Shown piece after piece: positions 44,324 through 53,327 of a stretch of 64,000 nucleotides of DNA; the stretch's first letter is position 1, and every line of letters begins with the position of its first letter. Under the pieces are notes generated by a model, which did no database searches, was not told the origin of the DNA, and saw only the letters and a list, made by a program, of their open reading frames with translations. The stretch covers positions 3,224,001 through 3,288,000 of the forward strand of contig NZ_CP058529.1 of assembly GCF_013401515.1 (NCBI RefSeq), given 5' to 3'. The translations under genes were made by a program, and so were the position numbers. The stretch is from Halorarum halophilum. Its GTDB lineage: Archaea > Halobacteriota > Halobacteria > Halobacteriales > Haloferacaceae.

Positions 44324-45352
44324 ATGCGAGTGTTCCTCGCGGGTGCGACGGGTGTCCTCGGCCGTCGGCTGGTCGACCAGTTCGCCGACCGGGGACACGA
44401 AGTGGTCGGGCTCGTCCGGGACGACGACGGCGCGGCGCTCGTCGAGACGCGGGGCGGCACGCCCCAGTACGGGGACGTGCTCGATCCGGAGACGCTCGCT
44501 CCGGCGATGGCGGGCGCCGACGTGGTCGTCGCCGCCCAGACCGCGCTTCCGGTGAAGGACAAGCCGACGGAGGCAGACTGGGCCCGGAACGACCGCGTCC
44601 GGGTCGAGGGCACGCGGAACCTGGTGGCCACCGCGGACGACACCGTCGACCGGTTCTGCTTCCCGAGCGTCGTCTGGGTCGCCCGACAGCCCGACGGCTC
44701 CCGGTTCGATGAGCGGGCCGAGCGCCACCCGGACCGGGCCACGCGGTCGGCGGCCGACGTCGAGGACCTCCTCCAGGACGCGGCGTCGGAACACGGGTTC
44801 GACGTCACGATCCTGCGGCTGGGCTTCCTCTACGCGCCGGACGCGGGGCACACGCGCCAGATGGGCGAGGGGCTCCTCTCCCGCGACTTGCCCATCGTCG
44901 GGGGCGGCCTGCTCGGCCGCCGGGACGCGGAACTGTCGCTGCTCCACGCGGACGACGCGGCGCGGGCGTTCGTCGAGGCGATCGGTGCGGACGCGACCGG
45001 CCTCTATCACGTCGTCGACGACGAACCGGTCTCCGTGGCCGACTTCTTCTCGGCGTTCGCGGCCGAGTTGGGCGCGCCGAAGCCCCGTCGGGTTCCGGGG
45101 TGGCTCGCCCGGTTCCTCGTCGGCCGGGAGCAGGTGAACGTGCTCACGAAGCCGTTCCCCACTACCGCCACCCTGTTCCGCAGGGACGTCGGGTGGGAAC
45201 CGTCGTACCCCACCTACCGCGAGGGGCTCGCGCAGGTCGTCGGGAGGTGGGCGGACGACGGCACGATCCGACGTACTGGGACCGGGTACGAGTGGGTCGG
45301 GCACGAGACCGCCCGCCAACCGAACGCCGCGGAGGCCGCCCCGCGAACGTGA
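44324..45352 (+). CDS. NAD(P)-binding extended-SDR protein
   Basis: A 342-aa Rossmann-fold protein: VFLAGATGVLGRRLVDQFAD at the start gives the GxxGxxG nucleotide loop; ALPVKDKPTEADWARNDRVR and LRLGFLYAPDAGHT follow. Belongs to the NAD-dependent epimerase/NmrA side of the SDR superfamily. The usual YxxxK is not evident, so it may bind the cofactor for sensing or act on an atypical substrate. ATG at 44324 is the first that keeps the nucleotide loop at the N terminus. Confidence 0.8.
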   Translation: MRVFLAGATGVLGRRLVDQFADRGHEVVGLVRDDDGAALVETRGGTPQYGDVLDPETLAPAMAGADVVVAAQTALPVKDKPTEADWARNDRVRVEGTRNLVATADDTVDRFCFPSVVWVARQPDGSRFDERAERHPDRATRSAADVEDLLQDAASEHGFDVTILRLGFLYAPDAGHTRQMGEGLLSRDLPIVGGGLLGRRDAELSLLHADDAARAFVEAIGADATGLYHVVDDEPVSVADFFSAFAAELGAPKPRRVPGWLARFLVGREQVNVLTKPFPTTATLFRRDVGWEPSYPTYREGLAQVVGRWADDGTIRRTGTGYEWVGHETARQPNAAEAAPRT

Positions 45353-45557
45353 ACGAGTCGGGGGCCCCAGGAGGTTCCTCGGACAGTTCCGGTGATCGCG
45401 GACGAACGAGTCGTGGCTTCCCGAACGAATGCGTGTGATTCGCCCCTCCGGTCCGCGAGAGAAAGCACTCCTGATCACCGATCTGTATTACTGGTGGGGA
45501 TAATACACTCCACCAATACTACCAAAAGTCATATGACGGCCGACGTACGTCTTCGAA

Positions 45558-46721
45558 GTGAAACGGACCATGCCCCACGACACCGACCGGTTACTGACGA
45601 CACACATCGGGAGTTTGCCGCGACCGCCGGAGCTACGCGAGCTGTTGAAGCGACGCGACGCGGGCGAGGAGGTCGACGAGGACGAGTGGGCGAGCGCGGT
45701 CGCGGACGCCACCGAGACCGTCATCCGGCGTCAGTCGGAGGTCGGGCTGGACATCGTGAACAACGGCGAGCAGCCCCGGGTCTCCTTCAACTGGTACGTG
45801 GCGAACCGAATCTCGGGGATCGGCGGCACCCGCGAGGCGCCGCTGTGGGACGACCTGCAGGACTACCCCGAGTACGCGGAGACCGAGTTCAAGACCGACA
45901 CCATCGACCTGCGAACCCAGCCCGCCGTGGTCGAGCCGATCGAGTACGTCGGCGCCGACGCGGCGCGCGAGGAGCTCGACGCGTTCTTCGACCTGCTCGA
46001 GACGACTGACGTCGACTTCGAGGAGACGTTCATCACGGCCGCCGCGCCGGGCGTCGCGGCCGCCTCCCTGTTCAACGACTACTACGACTCCCACCGGGAG
46101 TTCGTCTTCGCGCTCGCCGACGCCCTCCGCGAGGAGTACGAACTGATCGCCGAGACGGGCGCGACCCTCCAGCTCGACGCGCCCGAACTCCTCGCGTCGG
46201 GCCACCGCGGCCCCCAGGACAAGTCGATCGAGACGCTGAAGGGGATCATCCGGCTCCACGTCGAGGCGCTGAACGAGGCCGTCGCCGACATCCCTGCCGA
46301 GCAGATCCGCGTCCACACGTGCTGGGGGAGCTACGAGGGCCCCCACCACCGGGACGTCGAACTCGAGAAGGTGCTCCCGGAGCTGTACGAACTCGACGTG
46401 TCCGGCATCAGCATCGAGCAGGCGAACCCCCGGCACCAGCACGAGTACCGCGCGTTCGCCGAGCATCCGCTTCCCGACGACTGGTACCTCATGCCCGGCG
46501 TGGTCGACGTGAAGACGAACGTCATCGAGCACCCGGAGACGGTCGCCGACCGGCTGGAGCGGGTGATCGACGCCGTCGGCGACCCGACCCGCGTCGTCGC
46601 CGCCCCGGACTGCGGCTTCGACACGCAGGCGGGGCTGGCGATGGTCGACCCCGAGATCGCGTGGGCGAAACTGGAGTCGCTGGTCGACGGGGCGGCCGTG
46701 GCGAGCGAACGGGTGTTCTGA
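45558..46721 (+). CDS. MetE-like cobalamin-independent methionine synthase family protein
   Basis: A 387-aa protein with the C-terminal MetE barrel: TTHIGSLPRPPELRELLKRR at the start, IVNNGEQPRVSF, LQLDAPELLASGHRG, HTCWGSYEGPHH (zinc His/Cys), and PDCGFDTQAGLAM with the second zinc cysteine. Such short archaeal proteins either methylate homocysteine from a corrinoid or methyl-donor protein, or act on other thiols. Start is GTG at 45558 or ATG at 45570; a TATA-like box inside the palindrome GTCATATGAC (45528-45537) is 25 nt before the GTG. Confidence 0.85.
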   Translation: MKRTMPHDTDRLLTTHIGSLPRPPELRELLKRRDAGEEVDEDEWASAVADATETVIRRQSEVGLDIVNNGEQPRVSFNWYVANRISGIGGTREAPLWDDLQDYPEYAETEFKTDTIDLRTQPAVVEPIEYVGADAAREELDAFFDLLETTDVDFEETFITAAAPGVAAASLFNDYYDSHREFVFALADALREEYELIAETGATLQLDAPELLASGHRGPQDKSIETLKGIIRLHVEALNEAVADIPAEQIRVHTCWGSYEGPHHRDVELEKVLPELYELDVSGISIEQANPRHQHEYRAFAEHPLPDDWYLMPGVVDVKTNVIEHPETVADRLERVIDAVGDPTRVVAAPDCGFDTQAGLAMVDPEIAWAKLESLVDGAAVASERVF

Positions 46722-46848
46722 CGGGCCGGTCCGGTTTCGGACCCTGCGTGGAAGAATCCGACCGAGCAGACCGATCGGTGTGGCCGACGCGAGGGCGACA
46801 CCCCACGGGGGGAAAGCAGTCGACGGTCGCCGAGTCGCCCGCCGACAA

Positions 46849-47883
46849 TTAGCCGGCAGATCCCGAACGCAGTTGCATCGTCGCGACGGTAACACCCCCC
46901 AGGACGGTCGAGAACAGGAGGGTCGCGCTCCGAAAGATGAGCGCGCCGGCCGTCGCCGTCGCCGCGGGCACGCCCGTCACGGTGACGAGGAGCGCGACCA
47001 GCGTCGCGTCGACGGCGCCGATGCCGCCGGGGAGGGGGACGAAGTCGGTCACCGCGACGGTCGACACGACGAACACCGGCACCGCGACCGGGACGCTCGC
47101 CCCGACGGCGGCGAGCGCGATCCAGAGCACCGTCGCCTGCAACAGCCAGCCGAGCGTCGACGACGCCAACCCCAGGACCAGCACCCGACGATCGGCGACC
47201 ACCCGCTCGAGACCGGCGACGAACGTGCCCACCCGTTCCTGCAGGTTCGCGGGCGTGATGCCCCGGGCGCCGGGGACGACGCGCGCGGTGACTTGCTGCA
47301 AGGTGACCAGGACCGAGACGGCGCGGACCTCGATCCACCGCTGATAGCGCCAGCCCAGGACCCCGATCACCACCAACAGCGTCGAGACGCCGAGGAGCGA
47401 CGCGGCTACGATCGCCAGATCACGCCCGAGTGCCGTAGTGGTCCCGACGTACACCAGCCCGAGAAACGCCAGGACGGGCGCGGGGAGGTAGTTGATGACG
47501 TCGGTGCTGGTCACCGACAGGAACGCGGTCTCGTAGTTCGTCCGGGTCGACCGCGTGACGAGGAGCGCCGCGATGGGTTCGGCGCCGCCGACCGAGAACG
47601 GTGCGACGTTGTTCACGAACAGCACGTTCAGGAAGACGAGCAACGACCGTCGGGGGGACGTCGGGACGTCGAGGGCACCGAGGATGAGGTGGAGCGTGTA
47701 GCTCCACGAGGCGATCCAGAGGAGCGAGACGAACAGGGCGGCGCCGACCCCGACGCGATCGGCGGCGCCGAGCGCGGCCACCACCTCGGACACGCCGACG
47801 ATCCTGACGAGGGCGAACAGGACGAGGAACGCGACGCCGAAGCCGACGAGGATCGAGCGCGCCGTCCGTGACCGTGCCTTCAT
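46849..47883 (-). CDS. YbhN/UPF0104-family membrane protein (lysylphosphatidylglycerol synthase-like membrane domain)
   Basis: A 344-aa integral membrane protein with about eight spans. NNVAPFSVGGAEPIAALLVT and DFVPLPGGIGAVDATLVALL are the typical LPG_synthase_TM (PF03706) motifs. Members may flip lipids or lipid-linked sugars. Convergent with the MetE-like gene. Confidence 0.88.
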   Translation of the reverse strand: MKARSRTARSILVGFGVAFLVLFALVRIVGVSEVVAALGAADRVGVGAALFVSLLWIASWSYTLHLILGALDVPTSPRRSLLVFLNVLFVNNVAPFSVGGAEPIAALLVTRSTRTNYETAFLSVTSTDVINYLPAPVLAFLGLVYVGTTTALGRDLAIVAASLLGVSTLLVVIGVLGWRYQRWIEVRAVSVLVTLQQVTARVVPGARGITPANLQERVGTFVAGLERVVADRRVLVLGLASSTLGWLLQATVLWIALAAVGASVPVAVPVFVVSTVAVTDFVPLPGGIGAVDATLVALLVTVTGVPAATATAGALIFRSATLLFSTVLGGVTVATMQLRSGSAG

Positions 47884-48020
47884 CTCGTCTTACTCGTTCG
47901 CGCTCCCACTAGTGTGCTGTCCCCGAATCGGGGAGGGACTCGATCCGCCGAACCGTCGTGCAGCTCGGAGAACATGACAGGATGCAGTTTTATTAGCCTT
48001 AAGCGTGTCGCCCACGAACG

Positions 48021-48575
48021 ATGTCTTCTCGAGAGGTGGAACTCCGGAGTACGGTCGGGGGATTCACGGCGAGCGGGCGGCTCCACACGCTGAGCGTCTG
48101 GTTCATCCTCGCGCTCAGGCTGATGATGGGGCTGGCGTTCTTCCAGAGCGGACTCGACAAGGTGCTCTCCGGGAGCTTCAGCGCCGGCGGCTATCTGACG
48201 GGGGCCACCCCGGCGAACGGGAGTCCGGCCGCGGACCTGTTCGTGGCGATGGGGAACACGCCGTGGTTCGTCGAGTTCGTGAACGTCGCCGTCCCGTGGG
48301 GCGAGATACTCATCGGGCTCGGGTTGATCTTCGGCGTCATGACGCGCTTCGCCGCGTTCTGGGGCGCCTTCATGATGCTCCTGTTCTATCTCGGGAACTG
48401 GGACATCTCGCATGGCTACATCAACGGGGACTTCGCGTACATGCTCGTCTTCCTCTCGGTCGCCGCGTTCGGCGCCGGGCGGATCCTCGGGCTCGACGCG
48501 TACATCGAGCAGTACGAGGTCGATGGGCGACCCCTCGTCGAACGCTACCCGTGGCTCCGGTACGTCCTCGGTTGA
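48021..48575 (+). CDS. DoxX-family membrane protein
   Basis: A 184-aa membrane protein with four hydrophobic segments, the DoxX/DoxD pattern (ALRLMMGLAFFQSGLDKVLS, then PWGEILIGLGLIFGVMTRFA). DoxD is the small subunit of thiosulfate:quinone oxidoreductase; many DoxX proteins serve in redox protection. TTTTATTA upstream is a suitable TATA box. Confidence 0.88.
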   Translation: MSSREVELRSTVGGFTASGRLHTLSVWFILALRLMMGLAFFQSGLDKVLSGSFSAGGYLTGATPANGSPAADLFVAMGNTPWFVEFVNVAVPWGEILIGLGLIFGVMTRFAAFWGAFMMLLFYLGNWDISHGYINGDFAYMLVFLSVAAFGAGRILGLDAYIEQYEVDGRPLVERYPWLRYVLG

Positions 48576-48800
48576 GGTGGCCACGACTGATTCGGGACCA
48601 CGATGACCTGTCGTGGAAGGAGTATGCGGAGATGAGAGCGACGCCGGCGACTGAGCGAACGTCGGCCAGGTTGCGGACTTCCAGGACTCGGATTCGACAC
48701 TTCGATGGGATGGACGACGTGTAGTCTGACTACCGCTACTACGCTCACCCTCAGTAGCACTGACAATAGGGCTATCCACTCTCATCGCGTGCTAATTCCC

Positions 48801-49130
48801 ATGTCGAACCGCTCCCCCCACTCCTCGAACGGCGATCCACGTCGGAACGTCACCGGGACGTCCCGGCACTACGGCCCGTTCGTCCTTCGCAACCCCCGGT
48901 GTCAGTTCGTCCTCGACTTCCTCCGGCGGACGCGTCAGCGCTCGCCCGTCCACGTCACCGATCTCATCGACGAGTACCTGACCGCCGAGGTCGGTCCGAT
49001 ATCGAGCGACGAGCTCCCGGCCGTTCGAAGTGATCTCTACCAACTGTTCTCACGACACTGCCTCGTCCAGATGGAGGAGGGCGGGCTCGTCACCTACGAC
49101 AGGTACCACGATACCGTGAAGCTTCGATAG
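48801..49130 (+). CDS. Haloarchaeal DUF7344-like winged-helix protein
   Basis: A 109-aa protein. The segment PRCQFVLDFLRRTRQRSPVH followed by VTDLIDEYL and ELPAVRSDLYQLFSRHCLVQ matches the DUF7344 helix-turn-helix layout common in haloarchaea. Probably a DNA-binding regulator. An acidic-poor N-terminal tail with RSPHSS is disordered. Confidence 0.7.
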   Translation: MSNRSPHSSNGDPRRNVTGTSRHYGPFVLRNPRCQFVLDFLRRTRQRSPVHVTDLIDEYLTAEVGPISSDELPAVRSDLYQLFSRHCLVQMEEGGLVTYDRYHDTVKLR

Positions 49131-49213
49131 GGGGCGGTGGACCACTCCCGGTACGGCGGAGAGCCCGACCGTATCCCCTTTCGACGGAGGAGGGCCGGCC
49201 GTACAATGCGACG

Positions 49214-49423
49214 CTACGGCCGACCGAGGAGGGCGTTCTGGAGGACGTGCAACACGAACGCGCCGAGATACGCGGCGGCGATTCCTATCGTGATCGCCGA
49301 TCGACCGAGCACGGCGATCGCCACGATGACAAGCGGGCCGACGAGCAGCAACCCGTCGAACACCCGGTCCTTGGCTCCCGACTCGAACACCAGTTCGACG
49401 ACCGGGAGATCGCGGACGTTCAT
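49214..49423 (-). CDS. Small two-span membrane protein coupled to TrkH
   Basis: A 69-aa protein with two hydrophobic segments (LLLVGPLVIVAIAVLG and the following AITIGIAAAYLGAFVLHVLQ). Its ATG overlaps the TrkH stop (ATGA), so it is translated with TrkH. No family recognised; by coupling it may be a structural or regulatory partner of the potassium transporter. Confidence 0.75.
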   Translation of the reverse strand: MNVRDLPVVELVFESGAKDRVFDGLLLVGPLVIVAIAVLGRSAITIGIAAAYLGAFVLHVLQNALLGRP

Positions 49424-50967
49424 TGGTACAGCCCCCCGCGACTGAACAGCGTTCGGAGCAGCACGAGCACGGGAATGATCTCGAGCCGCCCGATCCACAT
49501 GTTGAACAGGAACATCACCTTCCCCAGTGTGGGCATACTCGGCCCCGTGATGCCCGCGGAGAGCCCGACGTTGCCCTGGGCGCTGGCGACCTCAAAGACG
49601 ATGTTCTCGAGCGTGTACTCGCCAGCCGGGAGGATGGTGAGGAAGACGAACATCCCCAGCCCCAGGAACACGAACCAGAGGAAGGCGATGATCGCCGCCT
49701 CCTCGAATTCCCGACTCGCCTCCTCCTGCGTGAGTCGGCGGCCGTCGATCTTCAGGCGGCGGACGGCCGACTCGGGGTAGAAGACGTCCGAGATGCGGTG
49801 CCGGATCCCCTTGAGGAGGGTCGCCAGTCGGATCAGCTTGATGCCGCCCACTGTCGACCCGGCGGCGGCCCCGACCACCATGCCGAAGGTCACCGTGAGT
49901 TGCGCCTCCGCCGGCCACCGACCGAGCGCGACGTTCGTGGAGTCCACGGCGGTCTGGAACCCAGTACAGGACATCGCGGAGACGTACTGGAACAGCCCGT
50001 AGCGGAACGCCGTGAACGCCGAGTCGTACGTGCCGTTGAAGTAGACCATCGCCGTGAGGAGGATCGACCCGGCGCTGAAGAAGCCGAAGATCCACCTCGT
50101 CTGGAGGTCCGCGTACAGGTTCCGTAGCTCACCCCGCAGCATGAGGTAGTGGACAGGGAACGCGATGCTCCCCAGGATCATCACCGGAATGAGCGCGAAG
50201 TCGATGGCCACACTGTCGTAGGTCGCGATCGAGTTGTCCGTGATGGAGAACCCGCCCGTCGAGAGGCCCGTCATGCCGTGGTTGATCGCCCCCCAGATGG
50301 GCATCCCGGCGAGCCAGAGGATCAGGATCGAGATGAACGTGAATAGGATGAAGATCCACCAGATGGACCGAACGGTCGAGACGATGCTGGGGTGGATCTT
50401 CTCCGAGCGCGCCTCGCTCTCGTAGAGGGTCAGCGACCCGCTCCCGGGGCGGGCGAGGATCGCCGTCGTCAGGACGATGACGCCGACGCCGCCGATCCAC
50501 TCGCTGAACGTCCGCCACCACTGGAGGGTTCGGGGCAGCACCTCTTCGTTGTCGGTCATCGTGAGGCCCGTGCCCGTGAACCCGCTCATGCTCTCGAACA
50601 ACGCGTTCAGCGGGCTGGTGAAGGCCGCGAGCGTCGAGGTCTGCGCTGGGGTGTTCAGCACGGCCGGCGCGAGTTCGACGGTCCACGCGATCAGGAGGAA
50701 CGGAGTCGACCCGAAGACGCCGACGCAGAGCCAGCCGAGCGCGGCGATGATCATCCCGTGGAGCTTTCCGGGGTACTCCGCCTCCCGGAACACAGACGTC
50801 ATGCCGTACCCGAGCACGAACGGGATCGCCCCGGACACGAGCAGTGGCGGGATCGCGTAGTACTCCCCCCAGACGACGGGAACGAGGACGGAGACGAACA
50901 TCAGACCGGCCAGTGCCTGGAGGATACGACCAAGGTCCCGCCCGATCGTTTCCGTGGCCGCGTTCAT
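49420..50967 (-). CDS. trkH: TrkH-family potassium uptake channel subunit
   Basis: A 515-aa membrane protein with the four selectivity-filter-like loops of TrkH/KtrB: SMSGFTGTGLTMTD, HGMTGLSTGGFSITD, AMSCTGFQTAVDST and SAQGNVGLSAGIT. It imports K+ driven by ion gradients; K+ is the main osmolyte in haloarchaea. The start ATG at 50967 matches family length. It is in an operon-like group with TrkA (upstream, same strand) and a small membrane protein (downstream, overlapping). Confidence 0.95.
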   Translation of the reverse strand: MNAATETIGRDLGRILQALAGLMFVSVLVPVVWGEYYAIPPLLVSGAIPFVLGYGMTSVFREAEYPGKLHGMIIAALGWLCVGVFGSTPFLLIAWTVELAPAVLNTPAQTSTLAAFTSPLNALFESMSGFTGTGLTMTDNEEVLPRTLQWWRTFSEWIGGVGVIVLTTAILARPGSGSLTLYESEARSEKIHPSIVSTVRSIWWIFILFTFISILILWLAGMPIWGAINHGMTGLSTGGFSITDNSIATYDSVAIDFALIPVMILGSIAFPVHYLMLRGELRNLYADLQTRWIFGFFSAGSILLTAMVYFNGTYDSAFTAFRYGLFQYVSAMSCTGFQTAVDSTNVALGRWPAEAQLTVTFGMVVGAAAGSTVGGIKLIRLATLLKGIRHRISDVFYPESAVRRLKIDGRRLTQEEASREFEEAAIIAFLWFVFLGLGMFVFLTILPAGEYTLENIVFEVASAQGNVGLSAGITGPSMPTLGKVMFLFNMWIGRLEIIPVLVLLRTLFSRGGLYQ

Positions 50968-51093
50968 GTATCTCCGACTGCTGCACCAGGAGGCATATAC
51001 ACGGCGGAACGACGACGGGATCCCGGTTCGAGCGTATGACTCATACTACGCTTACAGCCGCCGGTGATGGTTACGCGTTGCATCGGTGGCTCC

Positions 51094-51780
51094 TCAGTCG
51101 AGTCGGTCTTCGTAGTGGCCGAACACGTCGGTGAGCTCCGGTTCCGCCCCGAATCCCGAGTACACCGTCAACAGGTCGCCGGCTTCGATTCTCGTACTCC
51201 CTCGCGGTGTGATTGGTGGATCCTCCCCCTCGCGCTCGATGGCGACGATCAGGACGTCGTCGGGAATGATCTCGTCGTCGGCCGCTTCGATGAGCGTCTT
51301 GCCGGCGATGGGGGCTTGCGCGGTGACGCTTATCTCGAACACCTCTGCCTCCTCGCCGATGCGCATGTAGTCCACGATGGCGGGGCGGGCGACCGCCCGA
51401 TAGAGGTACTCGGCGATGAGCTGCTGGGGGTTCTCCATCGTGTTGACGCCGATCTGTCGGAACAACCCCATGTGCTCCGGGTTGTGAACCACCGAGAGGA
51501 TCGCGGGAATGTCGAGTTCCTTCGACAGCAGGCAGATCATGATGTTGGTCGCGTCCTGATCGGTCGTGGAGATGATCGCGTCGGCCTGCTCGGCGCCGGC
51601 GTCCTCGAGCGTCTCCTTGACCGTCGCGTCGGCGTTGAGGACCAGACAGTCGTACTCGCCCGCGATTTGGTCGGCTTTCTTCGCTTCGCGCTCGATGACG
51701 ACGACCTCGTTCCCCGAGCGTGTGGCGACGTCGATGAGTGGGGTGCCGATATCACCGGCCCCGACGATGATAATATACAT
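51094..51780 (-). CDS. trkA: TrkA potassium uptake regulatory protein
   Basis: A 228-aa protein with an N-terminal RCK/TrkA_N domain (YIIIVGAGDIGTPLID, the NAD/ATP-binding loop) and a C-terminal TrkA_C domain (IAGKTLIEAADDEIIPDDVL). TrkA gates TrkH. The ATG at 51780 puts the nucleotide-binding strand at the N terminus as usual. Same strand as TrkH, 126 nt upstream of its start. Confidence 0.94.
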   Translation of the reverse strand: MYIIIVGAGDIGTPLIDVATRSGNEVVVIEREAKKADQIAGEYDCLVLNADATVKETLEDAGAEQADAIISTTDQDATNIMICLLSKELDIPAILSVVHNPEHMGLFRQIGVNTMENPQQLIAEYLYRAVARPAIVDYMRIGEEAEVFEISVTAQAPIAGKTLIEAADDEIIPDDVLIVAIEREGEDPPITPRGSTRIEAGDLLTVYSGFGAEPELTDVFGHYEDRLD

Positions 51781-51891
51781 TCTCCTGTTCGTTCTTGGCC
51801 GGCTGAGGAAAGTGTATCGAACTCGCATCGAGATTGTCCGGGTCTGAACGAGGGGCGAGATAATTGCCCATCACGCAATTTGGCTGGGGGA

Positions 51892-51898
51892 ATATTAA
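51892..51898 (+). promoter_or_regulatory. TATA box of the 119-aa hypothetical gene
   Basis: ATATTAA is centred 28 nt before the ATG at 51923, consistent with a leaderless transcript. Confidence 0.6.
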
Positions 51899-51922
51899 GT
51901 AGTCGAACTTCGAAGGGATAGT

Positions 51923-52282
51923 ATGGACGACGAGGGGTCAGATACAACTGAGCGTCTTCCGGACGACCTGCTTGCGGTCGTTCGGGCGCTGGACGAGGGG
52001 GAACTACGGGCGCTGATCGACTTCGCCCAGGACCGGCTCCGGGAGGTTCATCCGGCCATCTCGGACCGGATCGACGAGAACAGTCATCAGGAGATCGTTC
52101 AGGCCGAGGAGGGCCAGGCCAAAGTCCTGCGATACGAACCGCTCGACGATGACCAGCAGGAGGTACCCGTACTCTACCTCGTCACCGAGGAGCCCACCCC
52201 CGAGGGCGATACGAGGCTCCACTGGACGTACCTGGGACCGGCCGAGGACAGATACGGTCAGACCAGCGGGGAACTCGACTGA
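51923..52282 (+). CDS. Conserved-looking acidic hypothetical protein
   Basis: A 119-aa soluble, acidic protein: an alpha-helical N-terminal half (LLAVVRALDEGELRALIDFA) and a beta-rich C-terminal half (VPVLYLVTEE; LHWTYLGPAEDRYG). No family was recognised. It lies divergent from TrkA and upstream of the Lrp-TrkA_C regulator, so a link with the potassium locus is possible. Confidence 0.7.
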   Translation: MDDEGSDTTERLPDDLLAVVRALDEGELRALIDFAQDRLREVHPAISDRIDENSHQEIVQAEEGQAKVLRYEPLDDDQQEVPVLYLVTEEPTPEGDTRLHWTYLGPAEDRYGQTSGELD

Positions 52283-52377
52283 CCGGGTGTCACTCGTCAT
52301 CGCTTCCGACTCCGAGAGGGACGGTTGCCGCCGAGTGAGCGGAAAGTGTTTGTATTGATTCTTCCCCATTCAAGGAT

Positions 52378-53133
52378 ATGGACTATCGGCTCGACGAGAT
52401 CGACAAGCGGGTCATCTATCGGCTGATGGAGGACGCCCGGAACACGTCGGCGCCAGACATCGCGGAGGAGGTGAACGTCTCCTCGGGGACGATCCTGAAC
52501 CGCATCCGGCAGCTCGAGGAGTACGGCGTCATCACGGGCTACCACATCAACGTGAACTTCGAGCGCGTGGACAAGCGGCTAACCAACCTCTTCGTCTGCA
52601 CGGCGCCGGTGGCCGAGCGACCGAACGTCACCACGAAGCTCACCCAGATCCCGGGCGTCACGAACGTGCGGGAGCTGATGGCCGGGAAGCGGAACCTCCA
52701 CGTCGTCGCCGTCGGGACCGACATGGACGACATCGCGCGGATCGCCCGCGCCATCTCGACGTTCGACGTGGAGATCGAGTCGGAGAACCTCCTCCAGCAG
52801 GAGCTGACCGAGCCGTACGCCCCCTTTGGCCCGGAGAACGGCACGGGGAACCGATCGCTCACCGACTTCATCAGCCTCGCGGGCTCGGCACAGGTCGTCG
52901 AGATCACCGTCGACGGGTCGTCGTCGCTGGCGGGCCTCTCCTTGGAGGAGGCGAACGACGAGGGGCTCCTGGAGGACGGCGTCCTCATCATCGCGATCGA
53001 GCGCGACGGCACGATGATCACCCCCGACGGGGACACGTGCATCGAGGCGGACGACGTCATCACGCTCTTCTCGCAGGAGGAGCTGTCCGCCGACCTCGTC
53101 GACCGCTTCAGCCAGCCCTCGCTCACCGAGTGA
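52378..53133 (+). CDS. Lrp/AsnC-type HTH regulator with TrkA_C ligand domain
   Basis: A 251-aa protein. N terminus: Lrp/AsnC winged HTH (YRLDEIDKRVIYRLMEDARN; then SAPDIAEEVNVSSGTILNRI). Middle: Lrp dimerisation domain (VRELMAGKRNLHVVAVGTDM). C terminus: TrkA_C domain (LEEANDEGLLEDGVLIIAIE; TMITPDGDTCIEADDVITLF). This fusion is typical of haloarchaeal regulators next to potassium or cation transporters and probably senses a nucleotide such as c-di-AMP or a related ligand at the TrkA_C domain. It should control the neighbouring Trk genes. Confidence 0.88.
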   Translation: MDYRLDEIDKRVIYRLMEDARNTSAPDIAEEVNVSSGTILNRIRQLEEYGVITGYHINVNFERVDKRLTNLFVCTAPVAERPNVTTKLTQIPGVTNVRELMAGKRNLHVVAVGTDMDDIARIARAISTFDVEIESENLLQQELTEPYAPFGPENGTGNRSLTDFISLAGSAQVVEITVDGSSSLAGLSLEEANDEGLLEDGVLIIAIERDGTMITPDGDTCIEADDVITLFSQEELSADLVDRFSQPSLTE

Positions 53134-53327
53134 CCTGCTTCGACTCGTTGGGTTTGTCGAGTCGATCTTTCCTCCCGCCCCGGAAGTGCAACTCCGGATA
53201 CGCCCGTCGCGTGCGTGACGCTGGACCAGTATCACGCCGACGCCGTCGGCTGGAACGATTTCGGGCGGGCGGCGGCCCCCCGCCACGCGCTCGGGAACCG
53301 AGTCGATCGAGGCCGACCGGGCTGTCT

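Noticed and set aside
43541-45478. 645-codon minus-strand open frame
   Set aside because: It overlaps the SDR gene and the Bat-type regulator gene, has Arg/Pro-rich composition and no domain pattern.
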